In this document: positions 9,698 to 20,054 of the stretch, piece after piece | Layout: each line of letters starts with the position of its first letter | How positions within the stretch are numbered: position 1 is the stretch's first letter | Assembly (NCBI RefSeq): GCF_024399475.1 | Contig: NZ_CP101620.1 | Span: 1,655,608-1,719,607, forward strand | Reading direction: 5' to 3' | Length of the DNA stretch: 64,000 nt | Origin: Allocoprobacillus halotolerans | GTDB lineage: Bacteria > Bacillota_I > Bacilli_A > Erysipelotrichales > Coprobacillaceae | Translations under genes and position numbers: made by a program | Notes under the pieces: model-generated | Databases searched by the model: none | What the model saw: only the letters and a program-made list of their open reading frames with translations | Told to the model about the DNA's origin: nothing

Positions 9698-10627
9698 ATG
9701 GAAGAAAAAGTATTAGTCATTGATGTGGGAGGAACTTTTATCAAATATGGTTTGATTGATGAACAATGTCATTTGACACAGACATCAAAAATCAAAACAC
9801 CTTATCAATCACAGGAACATTTTTTAGAAACTTTACAAAATATTTATTTATCTTATCAAAACGTACATATTCAAGGAATCGCCATGAGTGTGCCAGGTAA
9901 GATAGATGTTATGCAAGGCGTGATGCTGACAAGTGGAGCGTTGGTGTACCTAGAAGGATTGAGACTTGCCAAAAAGTTATCTGCTTTATGTGATCATGTG
10001 CCTGTATCAGTTGAAAATGATGGCAAAGCTGCGGCTTTATGTGAGTCGTGGGTAGGACAGGCAAAAGACTGTCAAAGCTGTGTTGTTTTGATTTTTGGTT
10101 CTGGTATTGGTGGAGGTATTGTCATAGAACATCACGTTTTACGAGGCTTAGATTTAATAGCGGGTGAATTTAGTCCGGTTTTTATTGATTTACATAAAGG
10201 CCATTATCAAAATTTTGCTGAAACCTATTCGACTTTATCAATTGTAAAAAAGGTACAACACATGAAACAAAACGAACATATTGATGGTGAATATATGATG
10301 CAACTTTATCGTCAACAAGATCAAGATATTGTTTCTATTTTAGATGATTGGTTTGAAGCTATCGCTAAATTTTGTTATAACATTGATTGTATGATTAATC
10401 CAGAATGTATTTGTATTGGTGGGGGCATTAGTCAGGATGTTTTATTTGTTGAAAAAATAAAGGAAAAGATTGATGAAGTTTTTGGTAAAGCATATCTTTT
10501 TAGAAAACCGCAAGTGAAGTCTTGTCAATATCATAATGATTCTAACTTAATTGGTGCGTATTATACATATCGTCAATTATTTTCAAAGGATGGTGAAAAG
10601 AATGAAAATAATTTTAAGGGCAGATGA
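9698..10627 (+). CDS. ROK family sugar kinase
   Basis: 309-residue ATP-dependent sugar kinase. ATP motif DVGGTFIKYGLID at the N-terminus, SVENDGKAAALCE with the catalytic Asp region, and FGSGIGGGIV glycine loop. The zinc-binding cysteines of the usual ROK signature are only partly seen (CICIGGG). AAGGAGG seven bases before ATG 9698. Beside GH1 genes, beta-glucoside kinase or glucokinase activity is likely, but ROK substrate cannot be read from sequence. Its last 26 bases overlap the YdjC gene start. Confidence 0.88.
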   Translation: MEEKVLVIDVGGTFIKYGLIDEQCHLTQTSKIKTPYQSQEHFLETLQNIYLSYQNVHIQGIAMSVPGKIDVMQGVMLTSGALVYLEGLRLAKKLSALCDHVPVSVENDGKAAALCESWVGQAKDCQSCVVLIFGSGIGGGIVIEHHVLRGLDLIAGEFSPVFIDLHKGHYQNFAETYSTLSIVKKVQHMKQNEHIDGEYMMQLYRQQDQDIVSILDDWFEAIAKFCYNIDCMINPECICIGGGISQDVLFVEKIKEKIDEVFGKAYLFRKPQVKSCQYHNDSNLIGAYYTYRQLFSKDGEKNENNFKGR

Positions 10628-11357
10628 TTTAGGCATCAGTGAAGGTGTGAATTATGGCATTTTTAAAGCCGTTTATGATGGGATGGTTAGTTGTGTTGGA
10701 TTGATGCCCAATATGGAAAGTGCTAGACATGGTTATGATTTGATAAAAGATTTAGATATTTGTTTAGGACAACATACCAATATCTGTTTAGGTAAACCAG
10801 TGAGTGATCCTTTGAAGATTCCATCTTTAGTTAATGAAAACGGAGAATTTTATATAAGTCGTGAAATTAATCATCGTCAACAAGATACGGTAGACATTTT
10901 AGAATGTGAATTGGAAATTGAAGCACAACTTCAAAGGTTTATAGAAATTACAGGAAAGAAACCAGAGTATTTTGAAGGACACGCAGTGTTTTCAAAAAAT
11001 TATTTTCAGGCACTCAAAAACGTGGCGAAAAGATATCATCTTTTCTATGATCATCCAATGGATGAAAACTGGCAGAAACAATATCATATTCAATCTTTAG
11101 ATTACTTTTCATTGGATGATAGAGGTTTGTATGATCCTTATCAATATTTTGAAAGTCAATTACCAAATATTCAAAAAAATGAGTGTAGTTTAGTTGTTTT
11201 TCATCCCGGTTTTTTAGATCAATATATTTTGAAACATTCTTCTTATACTTTGATTAGACCCATGGAATGTGCATTTTTATGTAGTCAGTGGTTAAAAGAC
11301 TGGTTATTAAAACATCATATTGAAATTGTAGATTTTCGTAACTATCAAAAGGAGTAA
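10602..11357 (+). CDS. ChbG/YdjC-type carbohydrate deacetylase
   Basis: Metal-dependent deacetylase of N-acetylated oligosaccharides, 251 residues. Metal ligands are visible: RADDLGIS near the N-terminus, GQHTN, and EGHAVF; HPGFLD closes the active site. Start ATG 10602 lies inside the end of the ROK gene with a GGTG site ahead, so the two are translationally coupled. Suggests that the locus handles amino-sugar containing oligosaccharides such as chitobiose-like or glycosaminoglycan fragments. Confidence 0.88.
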   Translation: MKIILRADDLGISEGVNYGIFKAVYDGMVSCVGLMPNMESARHGYDLIKDLDICLGQHTNICLGKPVSDPLKIPSLVNENGEFYISREINHRQQDTVDILECELEIEAQLQRFIEITGKKPEYFEGHAVFSKNYFQALKNVAKRYHLFYDHPMDENWQKQYHIQSLDYFSLDDRGLYDPYQYFESQLPNIQKNECSLVVFHPGFLDQYILKHSSYTLIRPMECAFLCSQWLKDWLLKHHIEIVDFRNYQKE

Positions 11358-11369
11358 TGCTCCTTTTTT
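11347..11369 (+). terminator. terminator of the sugar operon
   Basis: AAAAGGAG, TAATG, CTCCTTTTTT; the stop codon of the YdjC gene is in the loop. Confidence 0.85.
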
Positions 11370-11422
11370 CTTGCTTAATCATGAAAACAAAGTATAATAT
11401 CTTTATACAAAAGGAGTTTACT

Positions 11423-12171
11423 ATGGAAAAATATATCAGTGCTTTGATAATCACTTTTTATATATATGGTTTTGCTGGATGGATATGGGAATCATTTGTT
11501 TGCCCGATTCTTACACGACATAAAATCAAAAACAGTGGTTTTTTAAATGGCCCTATTGTTCCTATTTATGGGGTTGGGGCATTAACAGTATCGTTATTGT
11601 TTTCGGCTAAAGAAAGTTATCTTTCTATTTTTATTGAAGGAGCTTTTGTGGCTTGTGTGATTGAATATATCACATCTTGGGCGATGGAGAAGCTTTATCA
11701 TCGCCGTTGGTGGGATTATTCAGATAAAGCTTTTCATGTCAATGGAAGGGTTTGTTTAGAAGGTTTTTTAATCTTTGGTCTTTTTAGTGTGGTGGCTGTC
11801 AAATATGTTCAACCAATGTTGTTAGAAAAAGTGATGCAATATGGTTTAATTACATTGGTTATTATTGCAACGATGTTGACAACATTACTTGTAATAGATT
11901 TAGTTTTCACGGTTGTTTCTTTAACACATTTAGATGAACGTTTAGATGCTTTAAGAAAAGATTTAGAATTAACTGTACAAACTTTGATTGATAATGTTGA
12001 ACAAAGCAAACATGATTTTGATGAAATTATGGAATTATGGAAAGAAAATGATCTTGCAAGTTATCGTCAATGGTTCCATGAAAAGTCTATCAATGAACGA
12101 CGTATTATGAAAGCTTTCCCAATGTTAATGAAACATCAGGATAAAGGGGAGAAAAAGATGGTAAGAAATAG
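11423..12171 (+). CDS. putative ABC-transporter-permease-like membrane protein (CmpB family)
   Basis: Membrane protein of the PF06541 type: YGFAGWIWESFVCPILTRH, then SGFLNGPIVPIYGVGA and WWDYSDKAFHVNGRVCLEG are family hallmarks; four to five membrane helices and a charged coiled tail. AAAGGAG precedes ATG 11423. As given, the frame runs straight into the next gene with no stop. Adding one A to the A5 run at 12153-12157 gives a stop at 12169-12171, overlapping the next ATG, which I consider the true structure. Function of the family is not well established. Confidence 0.75.
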
Positions 12172-13172
12172 ACATGAAAATTATTTATCACGTACCTGTC
12201 ATGGGTTGGCTTGTGGCTATTTTGTAAGTTTTGTTTTAGGGACAATATGCAAGGAGCTTGGACAGATTGTACATTTTTCTATATTATATCAATGGGGAGT
12301 CATGTTGACTTATATGATGGGACCTGCAATTGGTATTGCGATGGCATGGTGTATGGAAGCCAAAGGAATCAATTTATTAGCTGCTGTACTTGCTGGAAGT
12401 ATTGGGGCAGGAAGTATTGTCGTGGATGGCAGCCAGGTGTCATTGGCGATTGGGCAACCTTTTTGGCTTATTTGGCAGTTATATTAGCTGTTGAAGTCAT
12501 TCGCTTGATTCAAGATAAAACATCATTCGATTTGTTGCTTGCACCTATACTGGCTATGTTATGTGCTGGTTTGATGGTTTGGTTGATGAAACCTTTTTAT
12601 CTTCAGTTGGTACATTGGTTTGCTGGAATTATTCAACAATGTAGTCATATGCATTCCGTTTTGCTAGGAATATGTGTGGCATTACTGGCAGGAATGATTG
12701 CAACATCACCTCTGACTTCTTTATTTTTAATGTCAGTTTTGAGTGAATCAAACAGTCTTGTTTTAGCTACAGCCATGGCTGGTGTTTGCAGCCAAATGAT
12801 TGGTTTGGCAGTGATGTCTATACGTGATAATCATTTTGGAAATGTTTTTGCTATTGGACTAGGAACAAGTCTTCTACAGTTTAAGAATATTATCAAACGA
12901 CTGTTGGTTTGGTTACCACCCCTTATAGCAAGTATGTTAAGTGGAGTTATAACTGTTTTCTCTCTTTACATTGTACAGTTCAGGGAGCATCGCTAGGTTT
13001 AATGGGACTTGTTGGACTCAGTGATATCATCAATAAAATGCAACCAACTTATTGGTTTATTTTTATCTTGGTTGATATTGTTTTACCAATGGGAGTTTGT
13101 TATAGTATGTATAAAGTATTGAGAAAATTAAATTATATCAAGAGTGGAGATATGCATATATCTGGAATATAA
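12158..13172 (+). CDS. PTS IIC-like membrane protein (PTS_EIIC_2 type), two frameshifts
   Basis: Starts at ATG 12158 after AAAGGGGAGA. HENYLSRTCHGLACGYFVSF and repeated Gly-rich hydrophobic segments (MMGPAIGIAMAW; LGLMGLVGLSDIINKM near the end) suggest the IIC-like family of stand-alone membrane proteins. The frame breaks once near 12430-12450 and again near 12974 (CAGTTCAGG; one more T restores QFQGASLG). Both need one extra base. About 338 residues when repaired, with some nine helices. Family call moderate; substrate unknown. Confidence 0.6.
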
Positions 13173-13190
13173 AAAGAATGGGTGAGGAAA

Positions 13191-14642
13191 ATGAAATTAG
13201 AGGGATTATTAAAGGAATTAGATTATCAATTGATACAAGGACATTTAGATGAAGAAGTGTCACAAATTGATTATGATTCAAGACAAGTCAAAGAGGAAAG
13301 TTTATTTGTTTGTATACCTGGTGCTAAGGTGGATGGACATTCTTTTATTGATCAAGTGATTGAAGCTGGTGCGAAAACAATTGTGATTGAACATCCTATT
13401 GAATACCAGCCAGGAATCACTTATGTGTTAGTTGAAAATGCCAGAAAGGCATTGGCTTTATTGTCATGTGCCTTCTTTAATCATCCTAGTCGTGAGATGA
13501 CAGTGATTGGTTTAACTGGGACAAAAGGAAAAACGACAACATCTTATATGGTTGCATCTATTTTAGAAAAAGCACATAAAAAAGTAGGCATTATTGGGAC
13601 AATAGGTTCAATTGTCAATGGTGAATTTAAGAAAACAAAAAATACAACACCAGAATCTTTTGAGTTACAGCGTTTAATGCGAGAAATGGTGGATGCTGGT
13701 TGTGAATATTGTGTGATGGAAGTGTCATCACAAGGTTTGATGTTAGATCGTGTCACAGGTATTGATTTTGATATTGGGGTATTTACCAACTTATCACCTG
13801 ATCATATTGGAGAAAACGAACATCGTTCTTTTGAACATTATATGTCATGTAAAAAGAAATTGTTTCAAATGTGTCATATAGGCTTATTTAATAAAGATGA
13901 TGAACATTATAAAGATATGATTGATCAGGCACAATGTGAAATCAAGACTTATTCTATTCAACAGCCAAGTGATTTGCAGGCATCACATATTGTCTTATAT
14001 CAAGATAAAAATATTTTAGGAACAACATTTGATACAAAGGGAGTCATTTCATCTTCATTCCAAACAAATATTCCTGGTCAATTTAGTGTCTATAATTCAT
14101 TAGTTGCGATTATGATTTGTTATTTATTGCATATTGAAGTTCCATATATTCAAGAGGCATTAAAACAGGTCAGTGTCAAAGGACGTGTCGAAATGGTACC
14201 AGTTCCTCGACCTTATACAGTCTTGATTGATTATGCACATAATGCCTTATCATTTGATAGTATTTTATCAACTATGAGTGAATATCAACCTCATCGTATT
14301 TACTGTGTTTATGGTTTAGGTGGGCATCGTGATCCTCATCGCCGCTATGATGCTGGATCGATTGTCGCTAAATATCATGCTTTCTCTGTTTTAACGGCTG
14401 ATAATCCTCGAGGAGAATCAGTTCAAGATATTTGTAATGATATTATTGAAGGAATTAATGAATATCAGGGTGAATATATTGTCATCGAAGATCGTCGTGA
14501 AGCCATTCATTATGCTTTGAAACATGCTAGTGAAGGTGATGTGATTTTGTGTCTAGGTAAAGGTCATGAGGATTATCAAATCTTAGATGAAGAACCATTA
14601 CCTTTTAGCGAAAGACAAATCATTGAAGAATATTTTCAATAA
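13191..14642 (+). CDS. murE: UDP-N-acetylmuramyl-tripeptide synthetase (MurE)
   Basis: Cytoplasmic Mur ligase that adds the third amino acid to UDP-MurNAc-L-Ala-D-Glu using ATP. N-terminal uridine-binding domain (IDYDSRQVKEESLFVCIPG), ATP loop GLTGTKGKTTTSYM near residue 107, carbamylated-lysine region, central CVMEVSSQGL, and LIDYAHN in the C-terminal domain. The specificity motif reads DNPRGES; DNPR is generally linked to meso-diaminopimelate addition, while lysine-adding enzymes differ. 484 residues, normal. ATG at 13191 preferred, though GGTGAGG is very close. Confidence 0.9.
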   Translation: MKLEGLLKELDYQLIQGHLDEEVSQIDYDSRQVKEESLFVCIPGAKVDGHSFIDQVIEAGAKTIVIEHPIEYQPGITYVLVENARKALALLSCAFFNHPSREMTVIGLTGTKGKTTTSYMVASILEKAHKKVGIIGTIGSIVNGEFKKTKNTTPESFELQRLMREMVDAGCEYCVMEVSSQGLMLDRVTGIDFDIGVFTNLSPDHIGENEHRSFEHYMSCKKKLFQMCHIGLFNKDDEHYKDMIDQAQCEIKTYSIQQPSDLQASHIVLYQDKNILGTTFDTKGVISSSFQTNIPGQFSVYNSLVAIMICYLLHIEVPYIQEALKQVSVKGRVEMVPVPRPYTVLIDYAHNALSFDSILSTMSEYQPHRIYCVYGLGGHRDPHRRYDAGSIVAKYHAFSVLTADNPRGESVQDICNDIIEGINEYQGEYIVIEDRREAIHYALKHASEGDVILCLGKGHEDYQILDEEPLPFSERQIIEEYFQ

Positions 14643-14646
14643 AAGG

Positions 14647-14707
14647 ACTAAAAAAGACTTTTGATTCATATAGTATTTTGGTGATACATATGAAAAAGTC
14701 TTTTTTT
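14647..14707 (+). terminator. terminator hairpin overlapping the next gene start
   Basis: AAAAAAGACTTTTGATTCATAT pairs (with small bulges) with CATATGAAAAAGTCTTTTTT; the second arm contains the ATG at 14690 and the T run lies in codons 4-7 of the deacetylase gene. It can end murE transcripts and could also attenuate the downstream gene. Confidence 0.7.
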
Positions 14708-16085
14708 ATAGTCTTATAGTTATAACATTTTTCTTCATTTTTATTTATATTTATTTTCAACCAAAAATTATTTTTGTAGATAAAGAAATTCATTTGGCAC
14801 TTTATCAAGAAGTTGAGCCACTTCAATATATTGAAAAACTTTCACATATTGAAGAAAATGATATTCAAATAGATAATCAGGTAGATAATGGAAAATTAGG
14901 GGAATATCAGATTCTTTATTCTTATCATCAAAAAGTCTTTGCTTTAACAGTTTATATTGATGATATGTTACCACCTCAATTTGAAACTCAAAATAAAACA
15001 ATATTAATCAATGAAAAAGTTTCCCCAAAAGAATTAGTCAAAAATATAGAAGATGATTCCAAGACAAAAGTTTATTTTCCAAAAGAGTATGTTTTTGACA
15101 AAGAAAAGACATATAAGGTTGTCGTTGTTGTAGAAGATAGTTATGGCAATAAAACTGAGAAAAATGCTTATGTGCAAGTACAGGCAAAAGATGAACAACC
15201 TCCAGTTGTCAGTGGTTTAACACCAATAACTTTATTGATTGGGGATGAAATTGATTTGAAAAAAGATGTTGTGGTTAAAGATAATCATGATGATTCACCA
15301 ACTTTAACGATTGATGATTCGCAGTTAAATATTCGTAAAATTGGTGAATATGAAGTTTATTATCATGTCAAAGATGTTTCAGGTAATGAAGATACTTTCA
15401 CAAGAAAAGTGGAAGTTTTGAGTCAATATGATAATCGTGAAGCCATCAAAGATGGAATTAAGACTTGTTATTTAACTTTTGATGATGGTCCTTCACAAAA
15501 TACCAAGGAAATATTAGATATTTTAGATGAATATCAAATCAAAGCAACATTCTTTGTGACAGGAACATCACCTCAACATTTCCATTATATTAAAGAGGCT
15601 TATCAAAAAGGACATACGATTGGTTTGCATACGTATAGTCATGATTATGAATATATTTATAGTTCATTAAAAAATTATATTAGTGATTTGAATAAGATTA
15701 AAGATGTTGTTTATCAACAAATTGGAAAGAATGTTGATTTCATACGTTTTCCTGGTGGATCAAGTAATCTTGTTTCTAAAAAATATAATGATGGCATTAT
15801 GACACGTTTAACAAAAAAGTCATTGATTTGGGTTATCAGTATTATGATTGGACTTCTATTAATGGTGATGGGGAGGGTATTAAAACTGTAGAGGGGTTAA
15901 AGAAAAAGGCGATAGAAGAAATTGGAGATCAGGAAGATATTATGTTTTTGATGCATGATAGTGGTACACAAGAAAATACTGTCAAAGCGTTACCAGATAT
16001 TTTAGATTATCTGATTGAAAAGGGATATGTTTTTCAAGTTTTAGATAAAACTTCACCCACTTTTCATCATCATGTACAAAATTAA
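14690..16085 (+). CDS. secreted polysaccharide deacetylase with Ig-like domains, two frameshifts
   Basis: N-terminal membrane anchor or signal (MKKSFFYSLIVITFFF after repair), two Ig-like beta modules (LPPQFETQNKTILINEKVS region and PPVVSGLTPITLLIGDEIDL region), then a NodB catalytic domain: TFDDGPSQNTK with the catalytic and metal Asp, HTYSHDY metal histidines, FPGGSS and MHDSG. It should remove acetyl groups from peptidoglycan or another polymer outside the membrane. The frame is broken at the T7 run 14701-14707 and the A6 run 15813-15818; one added base each repairs it. GGTGAT precedes ATG 14690. Confidence 0.85.
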
Positions 16086-16093
16086 ATTTTTTC

Positions 16094-16124
16094 TTGCTGA
16101 TAACGTGACGTTATCCTCTATAAT
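16094..16124 (+). promoter_or_regulatory. MerR-type promoter with dyad in a 19-base spacer
   Basis: TTGCTG (16094-16099) and TATAAT (16119-16124) are 19 bases apart, the over-long spacing typical of MerR-activated promoters. The spacer starts in a perfect 17-base dyad, GATAACGTGACGTTATC (16099-16115). A MerR-type gene starts 23 bases downstream, so autoregulation is strongly suggested. Confidence 0.75.
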
Positions 16125-16147
16125 AATATCATGGGAGGCGTTCATTG

Positions 16148-16686
16148 GTGGAAAAGAAAACATATACAAGTGGAGAAATCGCAAAAATTTGTCACGTTAG
16201 TATCAGAACAGTTCAGTATTATGATTATGAACATATCGTCAAACCATCACATTTAGATGAAAGTGGTAGAAGACAATATTCTATTGAAGATTTACAGCAT
16301 TTTCAACTGTTTTGTTATATAAGGATTTGGGTTTGTCATCAAAAGAGATTCGTCAGATTTTTCAAGAGAATCATCATTATTATCTGTTAGTACAAATGTT
16401 AAAATACCAACATCAAAAAAATGATCAACATCTTCATCGTTTACAAAAACAAAATGAAAAAATAACTATTTTATTAGAAGAACTTCAAACCAAACAGAAA
16501 TTAACAGTTTTTAATCATGATGATTTACATTATCTTGTTTTAGATACACAATATCAAAAAACAACTCATTTAACTTATTTATTATTGTTTTTTTACTTCT
16601 TAATTATGATTTTTACAATTATTATCATAGCTTTAACACATCTGTATTTTCTTGTTTTACTGGATGTTATTTTACTATTATTATGA
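16148..16686 (+). CDS. MerR family transcriptional regulator, frameshifted
   Basis: Winged-helix regulator: YTSGEIAKICHVSIRTVQYY then RRQYSIEDLQHFQLF is the MerR DNA-binding domain, followed by a dimerising coiled coil (HQKNDQHLHRLQKQNEKI) and a hydrophobic segment (two helices, HLTYLLLFFYFLIMIF). The frame shifts at the T4 run 16310-16313; one more T restores LFLLYKDLGLSSKEIRQIFQ. GGGAGG lies nine bases before the GTG at 16148. A stop at 16684 is followed in frame by YICPHCRRRYW, so the original protein may have been longer with a zinc-ribbon tail. Confidence 0.8.
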
Positions 16687-17420
16687 GTTAAATTTCATTC
16701 TCAACGTTATGCTTATATATGCCCACATTGTCGTCGCAGATATTGGATGCAAGAAACTTATCGTGAAAATTTTTGAAGGATTTGTAATCGTATAAATTTT
16801 ATATATGGAATAAATAAGATAAAAAACATCTCTTTATTGTATTATCCTGAAAAGAAAGATTTATTTTTTATAGAATTGGAACAATGGTTTTTTGAAGAAT
16901 ATCATATCCGTCTTTATGATTATAGTTATGATGTCACACATGAACATAAAACACGTTTAAAGCTAATTGTATGGGATAATTATAAATGGTTTGTAGGTGT
17001 AAATGCACAAGAAATAAAAACTGAGATTCAAAACTATTTCTTTGAATTATGTCAAAAATATCATCATGAGATACAAATAAAACCTGAAATTATCATGTTT
17101 GATACTTTAAAAGATGAAGTCAAAAAAGAATTTTAAAGCAAGTTTCTAGCTTAATTCAAAGTATTGAATATCCTGAAATATGGAAAATAGAAATTATTTT
17201 TGAGCAGGTTCATGTTTTCTTTGAAACCGATGAACAATGTACTCACTGTCAAGCATCAGGGATAACTAATCAAATTAATCACAAGATATTAGAGATTGTG
17301 AGTCCTTATGATGAATTTCATGTTTTTGATAATGATTTTTCTTGTGTTTTTACAAGTCATCAAACATTGAATGAGAATATCAAGGAAGTATGTTTTTCTA
17401 TACGAGATAAATTCAAGTGA
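16687..17420 (+). pseudogene. unrecognised coding remnant with Cys pairs
   Basis: In frame with the MerR gene, but interrupted by TGA codons at 16684 and 16774 and a one-base loss at the T4 run 17131-17134. The conceptual product has CPHC near its start, a middle part FFIELEQWFFEEYHIRLYDY and a late CTHCQ pair. No own start codon with ribosome binding site is visible. I do not recognise a family. It may be the C-terminal part of the MerR protein or a separate decayed gene. Confidence 0.45.
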
Positions 17421-17427
17421 TTTTTAA

Positions 17428-17440
17428 TTGAAATTCAAGT
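17428..17440. promoter_or_regulatory. TTGAAATTCAAGT motif before the second GH1 gene
   Basis: Contains the palindrome TTGAAATTCAA. The same 13 bases occur exactly at 19988-20000 before the PL8 gene, and variants occur at 18857-18868 and 18880-18890 before the LacI gene. A half copy (AATTCAAGT) lies at 17410-17418. Likely operator of a shared regulator. Confidence 0.55.
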
Positions 17441-17484
17441 AAAATAAAGCGAAAATACGAATGGATATGAAAGGAGTCACGAGA

Positions 17485-18827
<1,343 letters not shown>

Positions 18828-18858
18828 AAGCTGTGTATAAAACATGGCTTTTTTCATT
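18828..18858 (+). terminator. terminator after the second GH1 gene
   Basis: AAAAGCTGTGT, ATAAA, ACATGGCTTTTTT; stem with a mismatch and a six-T tail. Confidence 0.65.
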
Positions 18859-18890
18859 GAAATTTCAAGCAATTAGATATTGCAATTCAA
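18857..18890. promoter_or_regulatory. two palindromic half-sites before the LacI gene
   Basis: TTGAAATTTCAA (18857-18868, perfect palindrome) and TTGCAATTCAA (18880-18890) resemble the TTGAAATTCAA motif before the GH1 and PL8 genes, 23 bases apart, about two helix turns. Confidence 0.5.
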
Positions 18891-18942
18891 GAGTAAATCA
18901 TTGAAAATAGAATTAGTAAATACTCTTGAAAGGAAAAAGCCT

Positions 18943-19961
18943 ATGAAAGTGACAATGAAAGATATTGCGAAAAAATTAAATATTTCAATTAATGCTGTAT
19001 CTATTGCTTTAAATGACAAACCGGGTGTGAGTGATGAAATGCGTTGGTTGATATTAAAAACGGCTGATGAAATGGGTTATATTAATGAAAAAAGAAAATA
19101 TTTATCTGTTTTTTCGAGAACGAATATTTGTATCCTGATGCAAAGCTATTATGCTAATACGGGTCATTTTTATTCCATTGTATTACGTTCCATTGTAGAT
19201 GAAGCAAAGAATCTAGGATATTCGTCTATTATGAATTATTTTGAAGATGAACATATGGATATGCCTGAATGTATTGTGGAAAGAAAAGTGGCAGGGATGG
19301 TCGTTGTTGGAAAAATCTCTGATGTGAATTTAAAGCAATTAAAAAAGACTGGAATACCGATTGTTTTGGTTGATTTTACATCTTTATATGATAGCTGTGA
19401 TTGTGTACTCACCCATAATAAACAAGGTGGCTATATGATAACCAATTATGTATTACAAAAAGGTTATCAAAAGATTGGCTTTTTTGGTGATTTGAATTAT
19501 TCGATGAGTTTTCAAGATCGTTTTATAGGTTTTAAAGAGGCTTTAATGAAACATCATATCATACAAGGATATTGTGATGATGCTTATATTCGTCAATATT
19601 CTTTTTAGAAAATATAGAAACCTTTATTTTAAATCAACAGATTGATGAAATTATTCATTTATTACAATCAAAGCCATTGCCTGAAGTTTTGATTTGTGCC
19701 AATGATTCTAATGCTTTTGTAGTGATACAGGCATTACATACAATGGGATTAAAAATACCTGATGATATAGGTGTGACTGGTTTTGATGATACCCCTTTGG
19801 CAGAAAAATTTATCCCATCATTAACAACATTACAAGTGCAAAAGGAAAGTATGGGAAAAGAAGCTGTTCATCGTTTGGTTGATCGTATTCAAAGAAAGGA
19901 CTATATTCAAAAAACGGAATTGTTAAGTGTGAAGATTATTGAAAGAACTTCTGTGAAATAA
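18943..19961 (+). CDS. LacI family transcriptional regulator, frameshifted
   Basis: Helix-turn-helix MKDIAKKLNISINAVSIALN at the N-terminus followed by a periplasmic-binding-like sensor domain (VERKVAGMVVVGKISD, DDIGVTGFDDTPLAEKFIPS). The frame breaks at the T5 run 19602-19606; one more T joins RQYSF to LENIETFILNQQ. AAAGGA eight bases before ATG 18943. About 339 residues. Lies between a GH1 and the PL8 lyase and should repress both; a LacI/cre-type operator sits before the lyase. Confidence 0.88.
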
Positions 19962-19973
19962 CAGGAGTTTTTT
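19947..19973 (+). terminator. terminator after the LacI gene
   Basis: ACTTCTGT (19947-19954), GAAATA, ACAGGAGT (19961-19968), then TTTTT; one G-T pair. Confidence 0.65.
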
Positions 19974-19987
19974 CAAGTATTTTTTTG

Positions 19988-20000
19988 TTGAAATTCAAGT
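19988..20000. promoter_or_regulatory. TTGAAATTCAAGT motif before the PL8 lyase gene
   Basis: Exact 13-base copy of the motif at 17428-17440; 55 bases before the lyase start codon. Confidence 0.55.
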
Positions 20001-20025
20001 GAAAATATCAAAAAATAATAATATA

Positions 20026-20037
20026 GTAAGCGTTTAC
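20026..20037. promoter_or_regulatory. cre/LacI-type operator before the PL8 gene
   Basis: GTAAGCGTTTAC is the core of a catabolite-responsive or LacI-family operator with the central CG. It lies just after an AT-rich -10-like region (TAATAT, 20019-20024) and 17 bases before the start codon. Confidence 0.65.
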
Positions 20038-20054
20038 GGATGGGAGGTAAACAT

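Noticed and set aside
12153-12160. Natural fusion of the CmpB-like and PTS IIC-like proteins
   Set aside because: A ribosome binding site and ATG lie at the junction and one extra A gives a normal stop overlapping it; this matches the general undercall pattern.
16684-16776. Two in-frame TGA codons that could be read as Trp, as in the related Mollicutes
   Set aside because: Many intact genes here end in TGA (for example those ending at 566, 47080 and 51919-region neighbours), so TGA is a stop in this genome.
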